This document shows, piece by piece, positions 1 to 7,695 of a stretch of DNA of 49,436 nt; position 1 is the stretch's first letter; each line of letters starts with the position of its first letter. The stretch comes from an uncultured Dialister sp. GTDB taxonomy: Bacteria; Bacillota; Negativicutes; Veillonellales; Dialisteraceae. The position numbers were made by a program, and so were the translations under genes. Below the pieces are notes generated by a model, which saw nothing but the letters and a program-made list of their open reading frames with translations, did not search any database and was not told where the DNA came from. The stretch spans positions 1 through 49,436 of the forward strand of contig CAKPUX010000008.1 in NCBI GenBank assembly GCA_934193095.1. Direction: 5' to 3'.

Positions 1-108
1 AGGAATAATCCGACGCGAATAGCGAGCTATTTAAGGAGGGTTATGACGAAGCATTGCATGAAAATACATGCCAAATCGGACTCTGCGATTTAATCAGCGT
101 TTCCTTAA
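1..108. mobile_element. Truncated MITE-like element at window edge
   Basis: This is the inner part and one terminal repeat of the same element seen complete at 19960-20128. The stretch around 10-33 is the reverse complement of the middle of that element (TAAATAGCTCGCTATTCGCG motif). Positions 87-108 are the terminal repeat ending in GTTTCCTTAA. The other end lies outside the window. No coding capacity is visible, so it would be non-autonomous. Confidence 0.6.
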
Positions 109-144
109 TTATAGTCAAAGAACGAGGGGCTGTAAATCGAAAGC

Positions 145-177
145 AAAAAAGCATTTTCCGTGGGGAAAATGCTTTTT
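145..177. terminator. Rho-independent terminator, bidirectional
   Basis: An A-tract, the stem GCATTTTCC, the loop GTGG, the complementary stem GGAAAATGC and a T-tract. It could end transcription from either side. The gene it serves is probably left of the window. Confidence 0.75.
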
Positions 178-235
178 GATGCTATGGGGACCTATGGGGC
201 GGCACGACCCGGGGGATAAGTTTGAAAGCAGGGAA

Positions 236-551
236 GAGTAGCTAGTGGCTAGGGATTAGGGATTAGGAGTGACTGGTGACTAGTCACTGGGATTCTCCGG
301 CATCGTCATCCCGAGCGTAGCCGAGGGATCTTTACTTCACCGCAGGAAATCAGCGTGCATGCGCCGAGGGAAAACGATGTCTTGGTGCTGTCTCACAGCA
401 TGCAATGAGCGTTCTGCCATAGAGATTTCTCGGCTACGCTCGAAATGACGACGGCGCGAAGCGCTATCAAAATTCCGCGGCGCTTCTGATTATGATGCGC
501 CGCACCCATCCCTTTGAACCTTTTGAACCTATAGAACCCTCTGAACCTTTA
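236..551. repeat. Composite intergenic repeat mosaic
   Basis: This stretch has no gene. It starts with degenerate GTGACTAG/GGGATTAG units (about 240-292). A block with CTCGAAATGACGACGGCG follows (about 423-470), then the hairpin GCGGCGC...GCGCCGC (about 478-507) and short TTTGAACC-type repeats up to the stop of the DUF362 gene. The same modules in the same order recur at 7362-7666 and 23912-24205. Confidence 0.75.
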
Positions 552-1490
552 TCATTTTACTTCGATGAGTTCATACTGTGGATTTCCCATCTTGAGCTCT
601 TTCATCGCCTGCAGCTGATGGAGACCGTGGCGAGACTCGATGCGCTTCACGAGGTCCTGATTCGATACGGTCTGATAGACAAGGTCGACCGATGCCTGAT
701 CGATGGCGAGAAGGTCGGTCGAGGCGAGGATGCCGATATCCGGGATGGTCGGTTCTTCCGCTGCGAGACCGGCGCAGTCGCAGTCGACGGACATGCGGCG
801 CAGGACATTCAGGTAGACGATGTGCTTGCCGAAGAAATCAATGGTGGCTTTCGCGGATTCTGCCATGTTTTCCATGAGAAGCTCCTTGCCAGGCCATGCG
901 TTCCAGTCTTCCGGTTGGTTGTTTACATCGACGCCATGGACCTGGCTCTTGCCGATGCGTCCGTCAGCGCAGCCGATGGCGAGATTCTTCATCGAGCCGC
1001 CGAAGCCGCCCATGGCATGCCCTTTGAAATGGGTGAGGACGATCATCGAGTCATAGTTCACGATATGGCCGCCCATGGAGACAGTCTTGAAATGCTTGCC
1101 GCCGCGGACCGGTAGGTCGATCGTCCCCTCTTCATCCATGATATCTACGGGGCAGAAGGTCCAGCCATTCACCTGCAGGGTATCTCGGTGCATCTCGGTC
1201 GTATAGCGGTCTCCCTGGTAGAGCGTATTCGTTTCTACGATTGTGCTGTCCTTCACCTGCTTCTGAAAGGCGGCTACCATGTCACGCGGCAGGATATTCG
1301 GCCCATGCTTTTCACCTGTATGCAGTTTGATGGCTACTTTGCCATAGATGGCATCATTGATTCGTGCGTAGAGCGAGATCAGGTGCGCTGCATCGATCAC
1401 GCGAGTGAAGTACACCTTGGCGCGACTGCCTTCTGCGCTTTCATCCACACGACGCGAGCCGATGACGGGAGCCTGTTTGTATGTTTCCAT
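552..1490 (-). CDS. DUF362 domain-containing protein
   Basis: A 312-residue protein that matches the DUF362 family from memory: an N-terminal VYFTRV..A...L core, the VAIKLHTGE segment, and the central block with HFKGHAMGGFGGSMKNLAIGC (about 154-174). The family is often fused to or encoded beside 4Fe-4S ferredoxin domains; this copy stops before any CxxCxxC cluster, so it is the short form. The biochemical role of the family is not established. The start is supported by AAGGAGG 6-7 bases upstream of ATG. It is a single gene with its own promoter at 1547-1575. Confidence 0.8.
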   Translation of the reverse strand: METYKQAPVIGSRRVDESAEGSRAKVYFTRVIDAAHLISLYARINDAIYGKVAIKLHTGEKHGPNILPRDMVAAFQKQVKDSTIVETNTLYQGDRYTTEMHRDTLQVNGWTFCPVDIMDEEGTIDLPVRGGKHFKTVSMGGHIVNYDSMIVLTHFKGHAMGGFGGSMKNLAIGCADGRIGKSQVHGVDVNNQPEDWNAWPGKELLMENMAESAKATIDFFGKHIVYLNVLRRMSVDCDCAGLAAEEPTIPDIGILASTDLLAIDQASVDLVYQTVSNQDLVKRIESRHGLHQLQAMKELKMGNPQYELIEVK

Positions 1491-1546
1491 ATTGTATCCT
1501 CCTTCGATGGTTAGGGCTGCCTGTGGCAGCTCCGATCTACCTCATT

Positions 1547-1575
1547 AGTATAGTCTGTATTTTCTTCAATCACAA
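1547..1575 (-). promoter_or_regulatory. Sigma-A-type promoter for the DUF362 gene
   Basis: On the minus strand: -35 TTGTGA, a 17-base spacer and -10 TATACT, ending 57 bases before the ATG. Confidence 0.6.
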
Positions 1576-1665
1576 ATGCTTTTGGCGAATGAGCATGGAA
1601 GCGGGAAAAGCATGGGAAAGCCCGGGCTGTGCTTTGCGAAGGGGAACCGATGGGATGGGGATCAC

Positions 1666-1700
1666 AAAAAAAAAAACGCCCATGCATACACATGGGCGTT
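1666..1700 (-). terminator. Terminator of tRNA-Thr
   Basis: Read on the minus strand: stem AACGCCCATG, short loop, CATGGGCGTT, then eleven T. It lies 8 bases past the CCA end of tRNA-Thr. Confidence 0.85.
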
Positions 1701-1707
1701 CATGTTC

Positions 1708-1783
1708 TGGAGCCGGCAACAGGATTTGAACCTGCGACCTACGCATTACGAATGCGCCGCTCTACCAGCTGAGCTATACCGGC
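1708..1783 (-). tRNA. tRNA-Thr (anticodon CGT)
   Basis: A 76-nt cloverleaf with encoded CCA. The acceptor stem is GCCGGTA/TGCCGGC. The anticodon stem-loop is GCGCA-TTCGTAA-TGCGT, giving anticodon CGT (reads ACG). The T-loop is GGTTCAAATCC. It has its own promoter and terminator. Confidence 0.95.
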
Positions 1784-1796
1784 ATTGACATGAAAT

Positions 1797-1826
1797 ATTG
1801 TAACAAATGGAGTGGGGGTTTGTCAA
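1797..1826 (-). promoter_or_regulatory. Promoter of tRNA-Thr
   Basis: Minus strand TTGACA, 18-base spacer, TACAAT. The -10 box ends 14 bases before the tRNA 5' end. Confidence 0.75.
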
Positions 1827-1933
1827 ATAAATTTTGCTATTTCAGAGAAGGCTGCGCGTTTTCCAGGGACCATGCCGAGCGTATGCGCCTGTATGCAGGA
1901 AACGGGATATGCGTCACGGGCTTTTAAAACCTA

Positions 1934-1962
1934 TTGACAAATCTGAATTTCCGTGCTATACT
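1934..1962 (+). promoter_or_regulatory. Promoter of tRNA-Pro/tRNA-Gly operon 1
   Basis: TTGACA, 17-base spacer, TATACT, 12 bases before the tRNA-Pro 5' end. The same CTATTGACA context is present at the second copy (7125). Confidence 0.8.
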
Positions 1963-1974
1963 GCTAAACATTGT

Positions 1975-2051
1975 CGGGGCATAGCGCAGTTTGGTAGCGC
2001 ACTTGGTTCGGGACCAAGGGGTCGCAGGTTCAAATCCTGCTGCTCCGACCA
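1975..2051 (+). tRNA. tRNA-Pro (anticodon CGG), copy 1
   Basis: 77 nt with encoded CCA. The acceptor stem is CGGGGCA/TGCTCCG. The anticodon stem-loop CTTGG-TTCGGGA-CCAAG gives anticodon CGG (reads CCG). It is identical to the copy at 7166-7242. Confidence 0.95.
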
Positions 2052-2058
2052 TTTTTAT

Positions 2059-2132
2059 GCGGGTGTAGCTCAATGGCAGAGCGCCAGCCTTCCAAGCTGG
2101 TTACGAGGGTTCGATTCCCTTCACCCGCTCCA
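2059..2132 (+). tRNA. tRNA-Gly (anticodon TCC), copy 1
   Basis: 74 nt with encoded CCA. The anticodon arm CCAGC-CTTCCAA-GCTGG gives anticodon TCC. It is separated from tRNA-Pro by 7 bases and cotranscribed. It differs from the second copy at one D-loop base (C2077 versus T7268). Confidence 0.95.
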
Positions 2133-2140
2133 GAAACGAT

Positions 2141-2165
2141 CCGCTCTTGGGGCGGGCTTTTTTAT
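2141..2165 (+). terminator. Terminator of tRNA operon 1
   Basis: Stem CCGCTC, loop TTG, GGGCGG (one T-G pair), then GC and a T-run, 9 bases after the tRNA-Gly CCA. Confidence 0.75.
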
Positions 2166-2296
2166 TGTCTGAAATAACTGGCGCCTGCCTTTCGTGCATT
2201 CAAGGGAAAGGCTGCTCCTGCGATTTTCCGGCATTTCCTTATACCCGTTTCCGAAATATGATAAGATAGTAGCAATAGCAGTGGAGGTGGATCACG

Positions 2297-3631
2297 ATGG
2301 CATACACAGAAGCGGAATTGATCGGTCAGCTGGAGAAGGATCTTGCGCGTCCGGGCGAGCTGTATGTAAAGGACTATATACAAGAGGGCGGGGCGGCGAG
2401 TGATACAGGGCGCTCCTATGAGGACATCATCAGCACGTATCTCGTCTCTCACGCAGAAGCACTCAAAATGACAGATACGAATTGGGGCATGGTGCATACC
2501 GCTATCGGCAAGACTTCCGAGCGAGGGAGCCGCATGGCGCAGAAGCTGCTTTCGGAGAAGAACTTTTTCCATGCCATTCCGCTTGACGGAGATGTACGTC
2601 TGACAGATGGGACGATGGCGGAGATCGGGTACTTTGATTTTATGACGCTCGATAAAGAAGGAAAGAGCCTCACACTCTTTGAGATCCGGCCATATCCGGA
2701 AAAAGAAAAGCCGCTTTCGCGTCTCCTTCGCTGCTGGAGCCTCAAGACCTCACTGAACAAAGCGCTTCTTTTGCAGATGCTCGGCATGGAAAAGCTGCCG
2801 CGGATCTCCATCGTGACGCTCATCACCGGCGGAGGAAGTGATCACTTCACGCCTGCGGGGAGACAGCCGGTGTCTCTTCCTTTGAAGCAGCTGGGCGGGA
2901 TGCTCGGCGTTTTTTGCCTTTATCTCTTCCACGGCCTGTACGGCGTCCCCGTGAGCGGAGCGCAGGCTCCGGCGCAGATGACGCGCGCGGAGCTGCTCTC
3001 GCTCCTGGAAAAAGATGCCAAGCATCCGGAGCTTCTGTATCAGAAGGACTATATCAATCGATTCGGCCTCACGGCGGATACGAAGGAGCCGTACGCGGCT
3101 GTCGCAGCCGGCTGGCTCACCAGGCATCGGGATCTGTGGATGGGGGTAGCGCATGGTCTTTACCGATTGGTCGAAGGGAATCGCGTCAGCATCATGATGA
3201 AGGATCCCGATCTCCAAAGGATCCGCAAGCAGCGCGTCTTTCCGCCTTTTGGCGAAGTGCTGCCTGTCGCGCTCGTGCTTTTGGGAAATCGGTCGCAGGA
3301 GCTAGGACGCCCCTCCATGCTGCTCTATGATGGAAATCCGTCAGGGACGGGGACGTACTCTCTCGTGAGAGCGCTCGAAAGGGTCGATCCGTCCGACAGC
3401 CTGCTTCGGAGCGTACTTCGCGCGTTCACGCATCTCGTGCTGGTCGATCGGAAGAAGCTGATGGCAGATCTTCGGCTGCCGGAGGAAACGACGATGGAGG
3501 TACGTCTCGTCGTAGGAAAGGGGATGCAGTACGACCTCTTTTTGCGGGATCTCCCCTTCATAGAGCCGCTCATGAAAGCCATGGGCGTCGGCCTCATCAC
3601 GATGGGAGAAGGATATGAAGCGATGTATTGA
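2297..3631 (+). CDS. Unknown protein with internal duplication
   Basis: A 444-residue protein that I do not recognise. It has two similar halves. Residues about 4-66 (TEAELIGQLEKDLARPGELY, then KDYI) align with about 229-287 (TRAELLSLLEKDAKHPELLY, then KDYI), including a shared ADT/SDT segment and a later H..L W/T stretch. The second part of each half has a matching hydrophobic-strand plus SLLR/SRLLR helix pattern (about 125-165 and 325-395). No signal peptide or membrane helix is visible, so it is probably cytoplasmic. The start is chosen from GGAGGTGG 8 bases upstream. It stands alone between tRNA operon 1 and a repeat region. Confidence 0.75.
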   Translation: MAYTEAELIGQLEKDLARPGELYVKDYIQEGGAASDTGRSYEDIISTYLVSHAEALKMTDTNWGMVHTAIGKTSERGSRMAQKLLSEKNFFHAIPLDGDVRLTDGTMAEIGYFDFMTLDKEGKSLTLFEIRPYPEKEKPLSRLLRCWSLKTSLNKALLLQMLGMEKLPRISIVTLITGGGSDHFTPAGRQPVSLPLKQLGGMLGVFCLYLFHGLYGVPVSGAQAPAQMTRAELLSLLEKDAKHPELLYQKDYINRFGLTADTKEPYAAVAAGWLTRHRDLWMGVAHGLYRLVEGNRVSIMMKDPDLQRIRKQRVFPPFGEVLPVALVLLGNRSQELGRPSMLLYDGNPSGTGTYSLVRALERVDPSDSLLRSVLRAFTHLVLVDRKKLMADLRLPEETTMEVRLVVGKGMQYDLFLRDLPFIEPLMKAMGVGLITMGEGYEAMY

Positions 3632-3640
3632 GGGAGATTT

Positions 3641-3816
3641 TAGTGACTAGTGACTAGTGACTAGTGACTGAAATGCAACCTTCGGGCATCGCTACCATCT
3701 ATACTCCGCGGCGCTTCCATATTTTATACGCCGCACCACCATTTCTCATTTCTAATTTCTAATTTCTCATTCAAGCGAGGCTTTCAATCGTAATCAAAGG
3801 GCAGTACGCCCTGTTG
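3641..3816 (+). repeat. Composite intergenic repeat
   Basis: GTGACTA tandem units (about 3641-3670), the GCGGCGC/GCGCCGC hairpin (about 3708-3737), an (A)TTTCTCATTTCTAA tract, and the end module with GAGGCTTTCAA...GGGCAGTACGCCC. The end module stops 8-13 bases before the -35 box of the next promoter. Confidence 0.75.
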
Positions 3817-3823
3817 GTTAAAC

Positions 3824-3852
3824 TTGAACCTTCCCTTCGTTCCCTATATAAT
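3824..3852 (+). promoter_or_regulatory. Promoter for the 3888 gene
   Basis: TTGAAC, 17-base spacer, perfect TATAAT, placed immediately after the repeat end module. Confidence 0.75.
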
Positions 3853-3887
3853 AAGAAGAAATAAAAATGTAAGGAGAGCAACCATCC

Positions 3888-4574
3888 ATGGGATTTTTTG
3901 ATAAAAAGCACGAATCCGACACCCCGATCGGAAACCTGAGAGCGCACATCGGTACCTACATGTACTTTGTCAAAGTGGGCAAGTCGAAGTTCAAGCACAA
4001 GGGACGCATTGGCGAGATCTTTGCGGATATGGACAACACCCAGTTCCTTTTCAATCAGGCGACAATGGGGACGATGTATGATTTCAAAAAGAAACTCGAC
4101 TATGCACTTTGGGATGCAGCCGTTCATAAATACACCGAAGACATGGAAGCCCTGAAGGCAGAACTGCTCAAGGTCGTCGATCAGGAAGAGGCAGCGCCGA
4201 AGGAAGAAGCAACGAAGGAAGAGGAAGCAGTAGAAGTCGCTCCAACGGAAGAGGAGACAGGCGACTGGAAATCCTCCATCAAAGGACAGATGGCGGCTGC
4301 GGAAGAGAAGGCGAAGAAGGAAGCCGAGCGCAAGAAGCGCGAAGCTGAGGCGGAGGAAGGCTTTGAGGTCGATGCCAGCGAAGAAATGACCGAAGCCGAC
4401 TGCCGCGAGCTCTGGCGCATCCTCCAGGGACTCGAAAGAGAATTCCAGGAAATGAAGAGCATTGCGGACGACTGGTTCACCGTACACGGTAAAGGCAATG
4501 GCTGCTTCGGAGCGCTCGCCATGATGGCTCTTATCCCTGTGGGCGCGATCTACGGGATCTGTCAGATGCTGTAA
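3888..4574 (+). CDS. Unknown membrane-anchored protein
   Basis: A 228-residue protein that I do not recognise. Residues 1-95 look like a folded domain (MGFFDKKHES start, YMYFVKVGKSKFKHKG). Residues about 97-175 are highly charged Glu/Lys/Ala-rich sequence, probably helical or disordered. Residues about 207-227 form a hydrophobic segment (FGALAMMALIPVGAIYGICQ) that could be a C-terminal membrane anchor. AAGGAG lies 11 bases before the ATG. It is monocistronic, with a strong promoter. Confidence 0.75.
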   Translation: MGFFDKKHESDTPIGNLRAHIGTYMYFVKVGKSKFKHKGRIGEIFADMDNTQFLFNQATMGTMYDFKKKLDYALWDAAVHKYTEDMEALKAELLKVVDQEEAAPKEEATKEEEAVEVAPTEEETGDWKSSIKGQMAAAEEKAKKEAERKKREAEAEEGFEVDASEEMTEADCRELWRILQGLEREFQEMKSIADDWFTVHGKGNGCFGALAMMALIPVGAIYGICQML

Positions 4575-4736
4575 ATGAGGAATGGATGTGTGGCACGCAT
4601 ACTAAGGAAGCCGGCCCTCATGCGCTTTGCATCTCCTTTGGATCCTGAGAGCCTGCTGCCTCTTCACCATGACGGTAAAGGGAAAATGGACCGATGTTCC
4701 TGCCCGGCCCCACTTCCTTATAATAACTTTTCTCGA

Positions 4737-4770
4737 GAGGGTGTACATTTACCCTCACCTATGGTATGAT
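4737..4770 (+). promoter_or_regulatory. Extended -10 promoter with inverted repeat, scfA
   Basis: The extended -10 is TGGTATGAT (TATGAT at 4765-4770), with no convincing -35. Just upstream is the inverted repeat GAGGGT (4737-4742) / ACCCTC (4751-4756), which sits where an activator or repressor could bind. The operator role is an inference. Confidence 0.5.
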
Positions 4771-4805
4771 AATGCAAGAAATCTTGGTTTCAGGGAGGTG
4801 ACATC

Positions 4806-4973
4806 ATGTCCAAACACATCGTTACAATCAACAAGTCTTCTCTGCAGGACTCCATCAAATTCGAAGGCTGCAGTGAATGTCAGACTTCCTGCCAGTCCGC
4901 TTGCAAAACAAGCTGCACCATTGGCAACCTGATCTGCACAGAACAGGAAGAAGCAGAAGCAAAGAGAGCATAA
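4806..4973 (+). CDS. scfA: SCIFF ranthipeptide precursor
   Basis: A 55-residue peptide with six cysteines at 22, 25, 29, 33, 37 and 44, spaced C-x2-C-x3-C-x3-C-x3-C-x6-C, in a SCQSACKTSC core. This is the SCIFF family (six cysteines in forty-five residues). Known members are matured by a partner radical SAM enzyme that forms thioether bridges from Cys to acceptor residues, and that enzyme is encoded 216 bases downstream. AGGGAGGTG precedes the ATG by 5 bases. A terminator separates it from scfB, so the peptide is probably made in excess over the enzyme. The biological role of SCIFF products is unsettled. Confidence 0.93.
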   Translation: MSKHIVTINKSSLQDSIKFEGCSECQTSCQSACKTSCTIGNLICTEQEEAEAKRA

Positions 4974-4988
4974 GCTGATGCACGGCCA

Positions 4989-5020
4989 AGCCCCCGGCCT
5001 TGAGACCGGGGGCTTTTCTT
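4989..5020 (+). terminator. Terminator between scfA and scfB
   Basis: AGCCCCCGG, an 8-base loop, CCGGGGGCT, then TTTTCTT, 16 bases after the scfA stop. It would lower read-through into scfB. Confidence 0.85.
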
Positions 5021-5060
5021 GTGAAGTGAATGGATGAGAGTGGAAGGGAAACAGCATCAG

Positions 5061-5100
5061 AATTTTCGGCGCTTCCTGATTGGCTGCGCCGCACCATCCC
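5061..5100. repeat. Degenerate GC hairpin repeat
   Basis: CGGCGC (5067-5072) and GCGCCG (5086-5091) followed by CACCATCCCTTTGAA. It is one copy of the dispersed hairpin module found in most gaps of the window, here between scfA and scfB. Confidence 0.6.
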
Positions 5101-5189
5101 TTTGAAGCCATAAAACTGTTGAGCCCTTCCAGACCATAAGCCTTACCTGATATACCAACAAGCAATCAATAAAAGGAGAATAACATTTC

Positions 5190-6623
5190 ATGGATTACAA
5201 CGTTAAGCCAATGATTCACCGTTTCCAGCAGAACGGCATGAATATCGTCATGGATGTGAACAGCGGCATCGTACATGTCGTCGATGATGTGACGTACAAG
5301 GTCCTCGCATATTACAATGGAACCAATAGGGGAATGGTTCTGGCGAATCTTTCCAAAGACTACGAAGAGGCTGAACTCAATGAAGTCATGGACGACCTTG
5401 ATGAACTCATCGCCAAAGAAGTACTCTTTGCACCGATGGATAAGAATTACAAAATGGCGATCGAAGACCGTCCGATCATCAAAGCACTCTGCATCAATAT
5501 CGCCCACGACTGCAATCTGCGCTGCCAGTACTGCTTCGCCGGGCAGGGCGGCTATGGCCAGTGGCGCATGCTGATGAGCTTCGACGTTGCCAGACGAGCG
5601 GTCGATTTCCTCATCGCACACAGCGGCCCGCGTGAACACTGCGAGCTTGATTTCTTCGGCGGTGAACCGCTCATGAACTGGCATGTCGTACAGCAGACCA
5701 TCGACTATGTACACAAGCAGGAAAAGAAGCACGGCAAGAAGATCAAGATGTCCCTCACTACGAATGGCCTTCTGCTCGACAAGGAAAAGGTCAAATACCT
5801 GACGGACAATCACATCAGCCTCATCCTCTCGCTTGACGGCCGCAAGGAAATGCATGACCGCATGCGTCCGGGCGTCCATGGCGAAGGCACCTATGATGAG
5901 ATCGTGAAAAATCTCCAGTACTGCGTGGCGAACCGCAAGGGCGAGGAATACTATGTCCGCGGTACCTTCACCCGCTACAACATGGACTTTACGACCGACG
6001 TCATCGACATGATCGACAAAGGCTTCCCCGCTGTATCCATGGAACCGGTCGTCGGCGAAGACACCGCTGACTACTCCATCAAGGAAGAAGACCTGCCGCG
6101 CGTCAAAGCGGAATATGATCGCCTTGCCAAGCTCTTCATCGAAAGAGAAGAAGAAGGCCGTCCGTTCTTCTTCTTCCATTTCAATATGGACCTTTGGAAA
6201 GGTCCCTGCCTCCCGAAACGTCTCCGCGGCTGCGGCGCCGGTCATGAATATCTCGCCGTCGTACCGAATGGCGATATTTACCCCTGCCACCAGTTCGTCG
6301 GTCGTGATGGCTATGTCATCGGCAACGTCTATGAAGGTCTCAAGAACTTCAAGATGATGCGCGACTTCCGCATGAACCACGTCTTCAGCAAGCCGGAATG
6401 CGTCGACTGCTGGGCGAAATTCTTCTGCTCCGGCGGCTGCCATGCGAATAATGAAGCATTCGCCGGCGACATTCATAAGCCGTACCACATCACCTGTGAG
6501 ATCCAGAAGAAACGCGTAGAATGCGCGATGATGATCCAGGCGTACAATGAAATGAAGAAACCAAAGGTCATGGCGCAGCCAGGCACCTACCAGGCAAAGA
6601 AAGAAGCCATGGAAGAGGAATAA
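5190..6623 (+). CDS. scfB: SCIFF maturase, radical SAM/SPASM protein
   Basis: A 477-residue protein. The N-terminal peptide-recognition region has the SCIFF-maturase pattern MIHRFQQNGMNIVMDVNSG, then VHVVDD (8-33). The radical SAM cluster motif is CNLRCQYC (Cys108, Cys112, Cys115), followed by FFGGEP (SAM-binding GGE). The C-terminal SPASM region has multiple auxiliary-cluster cysteines (CGAGHEYLAV, PCHQFVG, CVDCWAKFFCSGGC). Known homologues install Cys thioether crosslinks in the SCIFF peptide. The SD is AAAAGGAG, 10 bases before the ATG. Length fits the family. Confidence 0.93.
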   Translation: MDYNVKPMIHRFQQNGMNIVMDVNSGIVHVVDDVTYKVLAYYNGTNRGMVLANLSKDYEEAELNEVMDDLDELIAKEVLFAPMDKNYKMAIEDRPIIKALCINIAHDCNLRCQYCFAGQGGYGQWRMLMSFDVARRAVDFLIAHSGPREHCELDFFGGEPLMNWHVVQQTIDYVHKQEKKHGKKIKMSLTTNGLLLDKEKVKYLTDNHISLILSLDGRKEMHDRMRPGVHGEGTYDEIVKNLQYCVANRKGEEYYVRGTFTRYNMDFTTDVIDMIDKGFPAVSMEPVVGEDTADYSIKEEDLPRVKAEYDRLAKLFIEREEEGRPFFFFHFNMDLWKGPCLPKRLRGCGAGHEYLAVVPNGDIYPCHQFVGRDGYVIGNVYEGLKNFKMMRDFRMNHVFSKPECVDCWAKFFCSGGCHANNEAFAGDIHKPYHITCEIQKKRVECAMMIQAYNEMKKPKVMAQPGTYQAKKEAMEEE

Positions 6624-6687
6624 GAGCCTGTAGCTAAGAAAGGCTTTGCAGGAAAAGTGATAGTCCCGCAGGATCTTTCAGGCATAG

Positions 6688-6732
6688 AGGGGCTGTGAAG
6701 AAATAAATCCTCATTTCTTCACAGCCCCTTTT
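6688..6732 (+). terminator. Terminator after scfB, a repeated cassette
   Basis: A long stem AGGGGCTGTGAAGAAAT with its complement, then TTTTTA. The same stem plus the following CTTTGCTTTCATTTGG sequence recurs after glyS (11186-11235). This is therefore a duplicated terminator cassette. Confidence 0.85.
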
Positions 6733-7124
6733 TACTTTGCTTTCATTTGGTTCAGGGTTCAAGGTTCAAGGTTCAGGGCTCTCGTGGCGGCTTCGCCGCC
6801 TTTTTTAGAAGATGGTATTCTCGTATCGCAGCCTTCCCCTCTAGGGGAAGGTGCCCCGCAGGGGCGGATAGGGTGACTATGGCATGAAAGACAGCTGGGA
6901 TAAGGTTTCCCGGTCACTCCTATGAGAGCTGCAAGTCCCCTGCGGTAGATGGAACGCGAAAATGAGATGATCGTTATTTCACATCGCCTTTTTCTGTGGT
7001 CATGAATCATGCGCAAAAAAAGATCTGAGGAAGATTCCCTCCTGTACCTAAATACCGGCGGAGCCCGGTCTCTCGAGGGAAAACGGCGCGATCCGTGTTT
7101 CAGCAATGAATGTAAAAAATCCTA
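6733..7124. repeat. Repeat-rich gap without a gene
   Basis: It contains GGTTCAGGGTTCAAGG tandem units (about 6750-6778), then a CCCCTCTAGGGGAAGGTGCC...GCAGGGGCGG module (about 6836-6870). From about 6870 to 7124 I see only unique AT/GC-mixed sequence with no convincing gene. The open frames here lack a ribosome site and family resemblance. Confidence 0.55.
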
Positions 7125-7153
7125 TTGACAGAAAGAGAACAAAATGCTATAAT
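7125..7153 (+). promoter_or_regulatory. Promoter of tRNA-Pro/tRNA-Gly operon 2
   Basis: TTGACA, 17-base spacer, TATAAT: a full consensus promoter 12 bases before tRNA-Pro. Confidence 0.85.
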
Positions 7154-7165
7154 CATCTACGTTGT

Positions 7166-7242
7166 CGGGGCATAGCGCAGTTTGGTAGCGCACTTGGTTC
7201 GGGACCAAGGGGTCGCAGGTTCAAATCCTGCTGCTCCGACCA
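7166..7242 (+). tRNA. tRNA-Pro (anticodon CGG), copy 2
   Basis: Identical in sequence to the copy at 1975-2051, including encoded CCA. Confidence 0.95.
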
Positions 7243-7249
7243 TTTTTAT

Positions 7250-7323
7250 GCGGGTGTAGCTCAATGGTAGAGCGCCAGCCTTCCAAGCTGGTTACGAGGG
7301 TTCGATTCCCTTCACCCGCTCCA
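7250..7323 (+). tRNA. tRNA-Gly (anticodon TCC), copy 2
   Basis: The same as the 2059-2132 copy except T at 7268 in the D-loop. The spacer to tRNA-Pro is the same 7 bases as in copy 1. Confidence 0.95.
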
Positions 7324-7330
7324 TTTTTTT

Positions 7331-7356
7331 ATCCGCTCAGTGAGCGGATTTTTTAT
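7331..7356 (+). terminator. Terminator of tRNA operon 2
   Basis: ATCCGCTCA directly abutting TGAGCGGAT (a near-perfect palindrome; the central bases form the loop), then TTTTTATT. Confidence 0.85.
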
Positions 7357-7361
7357 TGGGA

Positions 7362-7666
7362 GAATAGGTGACTGGTAGCTAGTGACTGGTGGCTGGTGAC
7401 TAGGGATTAGTAGCTAGGGATTAGGAGCCTCGAGTGACTGGTGACTGGGGATTAAAAGCAAACGGTGATTGAAATAGCGCAATTAGCGAGCTGACTGTTC
7501 TGCAAGAGAGATCGAGGGCTACGCTCGAGATGACGACGGCGCGAAGCGCTATCAAAATTTTGCGGCGCTTCTATATTTTTATGCGCCGCACCACCATTTC
7601 GCATTTCTCATTTCTAATTTCTCATTCAAGCGAGGCTTTCAAACGTAATCATGGGCATCACGCCCC
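7362..7666 (+). repeat. Composite intergenic repeat, full-length copy
   Basis: About 300 bp with modules in order: GTGACTGG/GGGATTAG units, ATTAAAAGCAAACGGTGA, TTCTGCAAGAGAGATC, TACGCTCGAGATGACGACGG, the GCGGCGC...GCGCCGC hairpin (about 7562-7590), the ATTTCTCATTTCTAATTTC tract, and the end module GAGGCTTTCAAACG...GGGCATCACGCCCC. It aligns along its whole length with 23912-24205. Its end touches the -35 box at 7667. Confidence 0.8.
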
Positions 7667-7695
7667 TTTACATTTTCAGCGTGATTTGCTACAAT
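7667..7695 (+). promoter_or_regulatory. Promoter of the glyQS T-box leader
   Basis: TTTACA, 17-base spacer, TACAAT. The start of transcription would fall near 7702, just before the T-box stem I. Confidence 0.75.

Noticed and set aside
492..1115. 207-residue plus-strand frame starting in repeat
   Set aside because: Its N-terminus is translated TTTGAACC-type repeat (EPFEPIEPSEP) and the rest is antisense to the DUF362 gene.
1666..2165. Integrated element using tRNA genes as attachment site
   Set aside because: No integrase, phage or conjugation gene and no partial tRNA duplicate; the second tRNA pair is a complete functional copy.
5166..6488. 440-residue open frame opposite scfB
   Set aside because: It is the antisense of a clear radical SAM gene with full motif content; no ribosome site and no family resemblance.
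6759..7106. 115-residue minus-strand frame
   Set aside because: Made largely from repeat modules, with no ribosome site and no recognisable domain.
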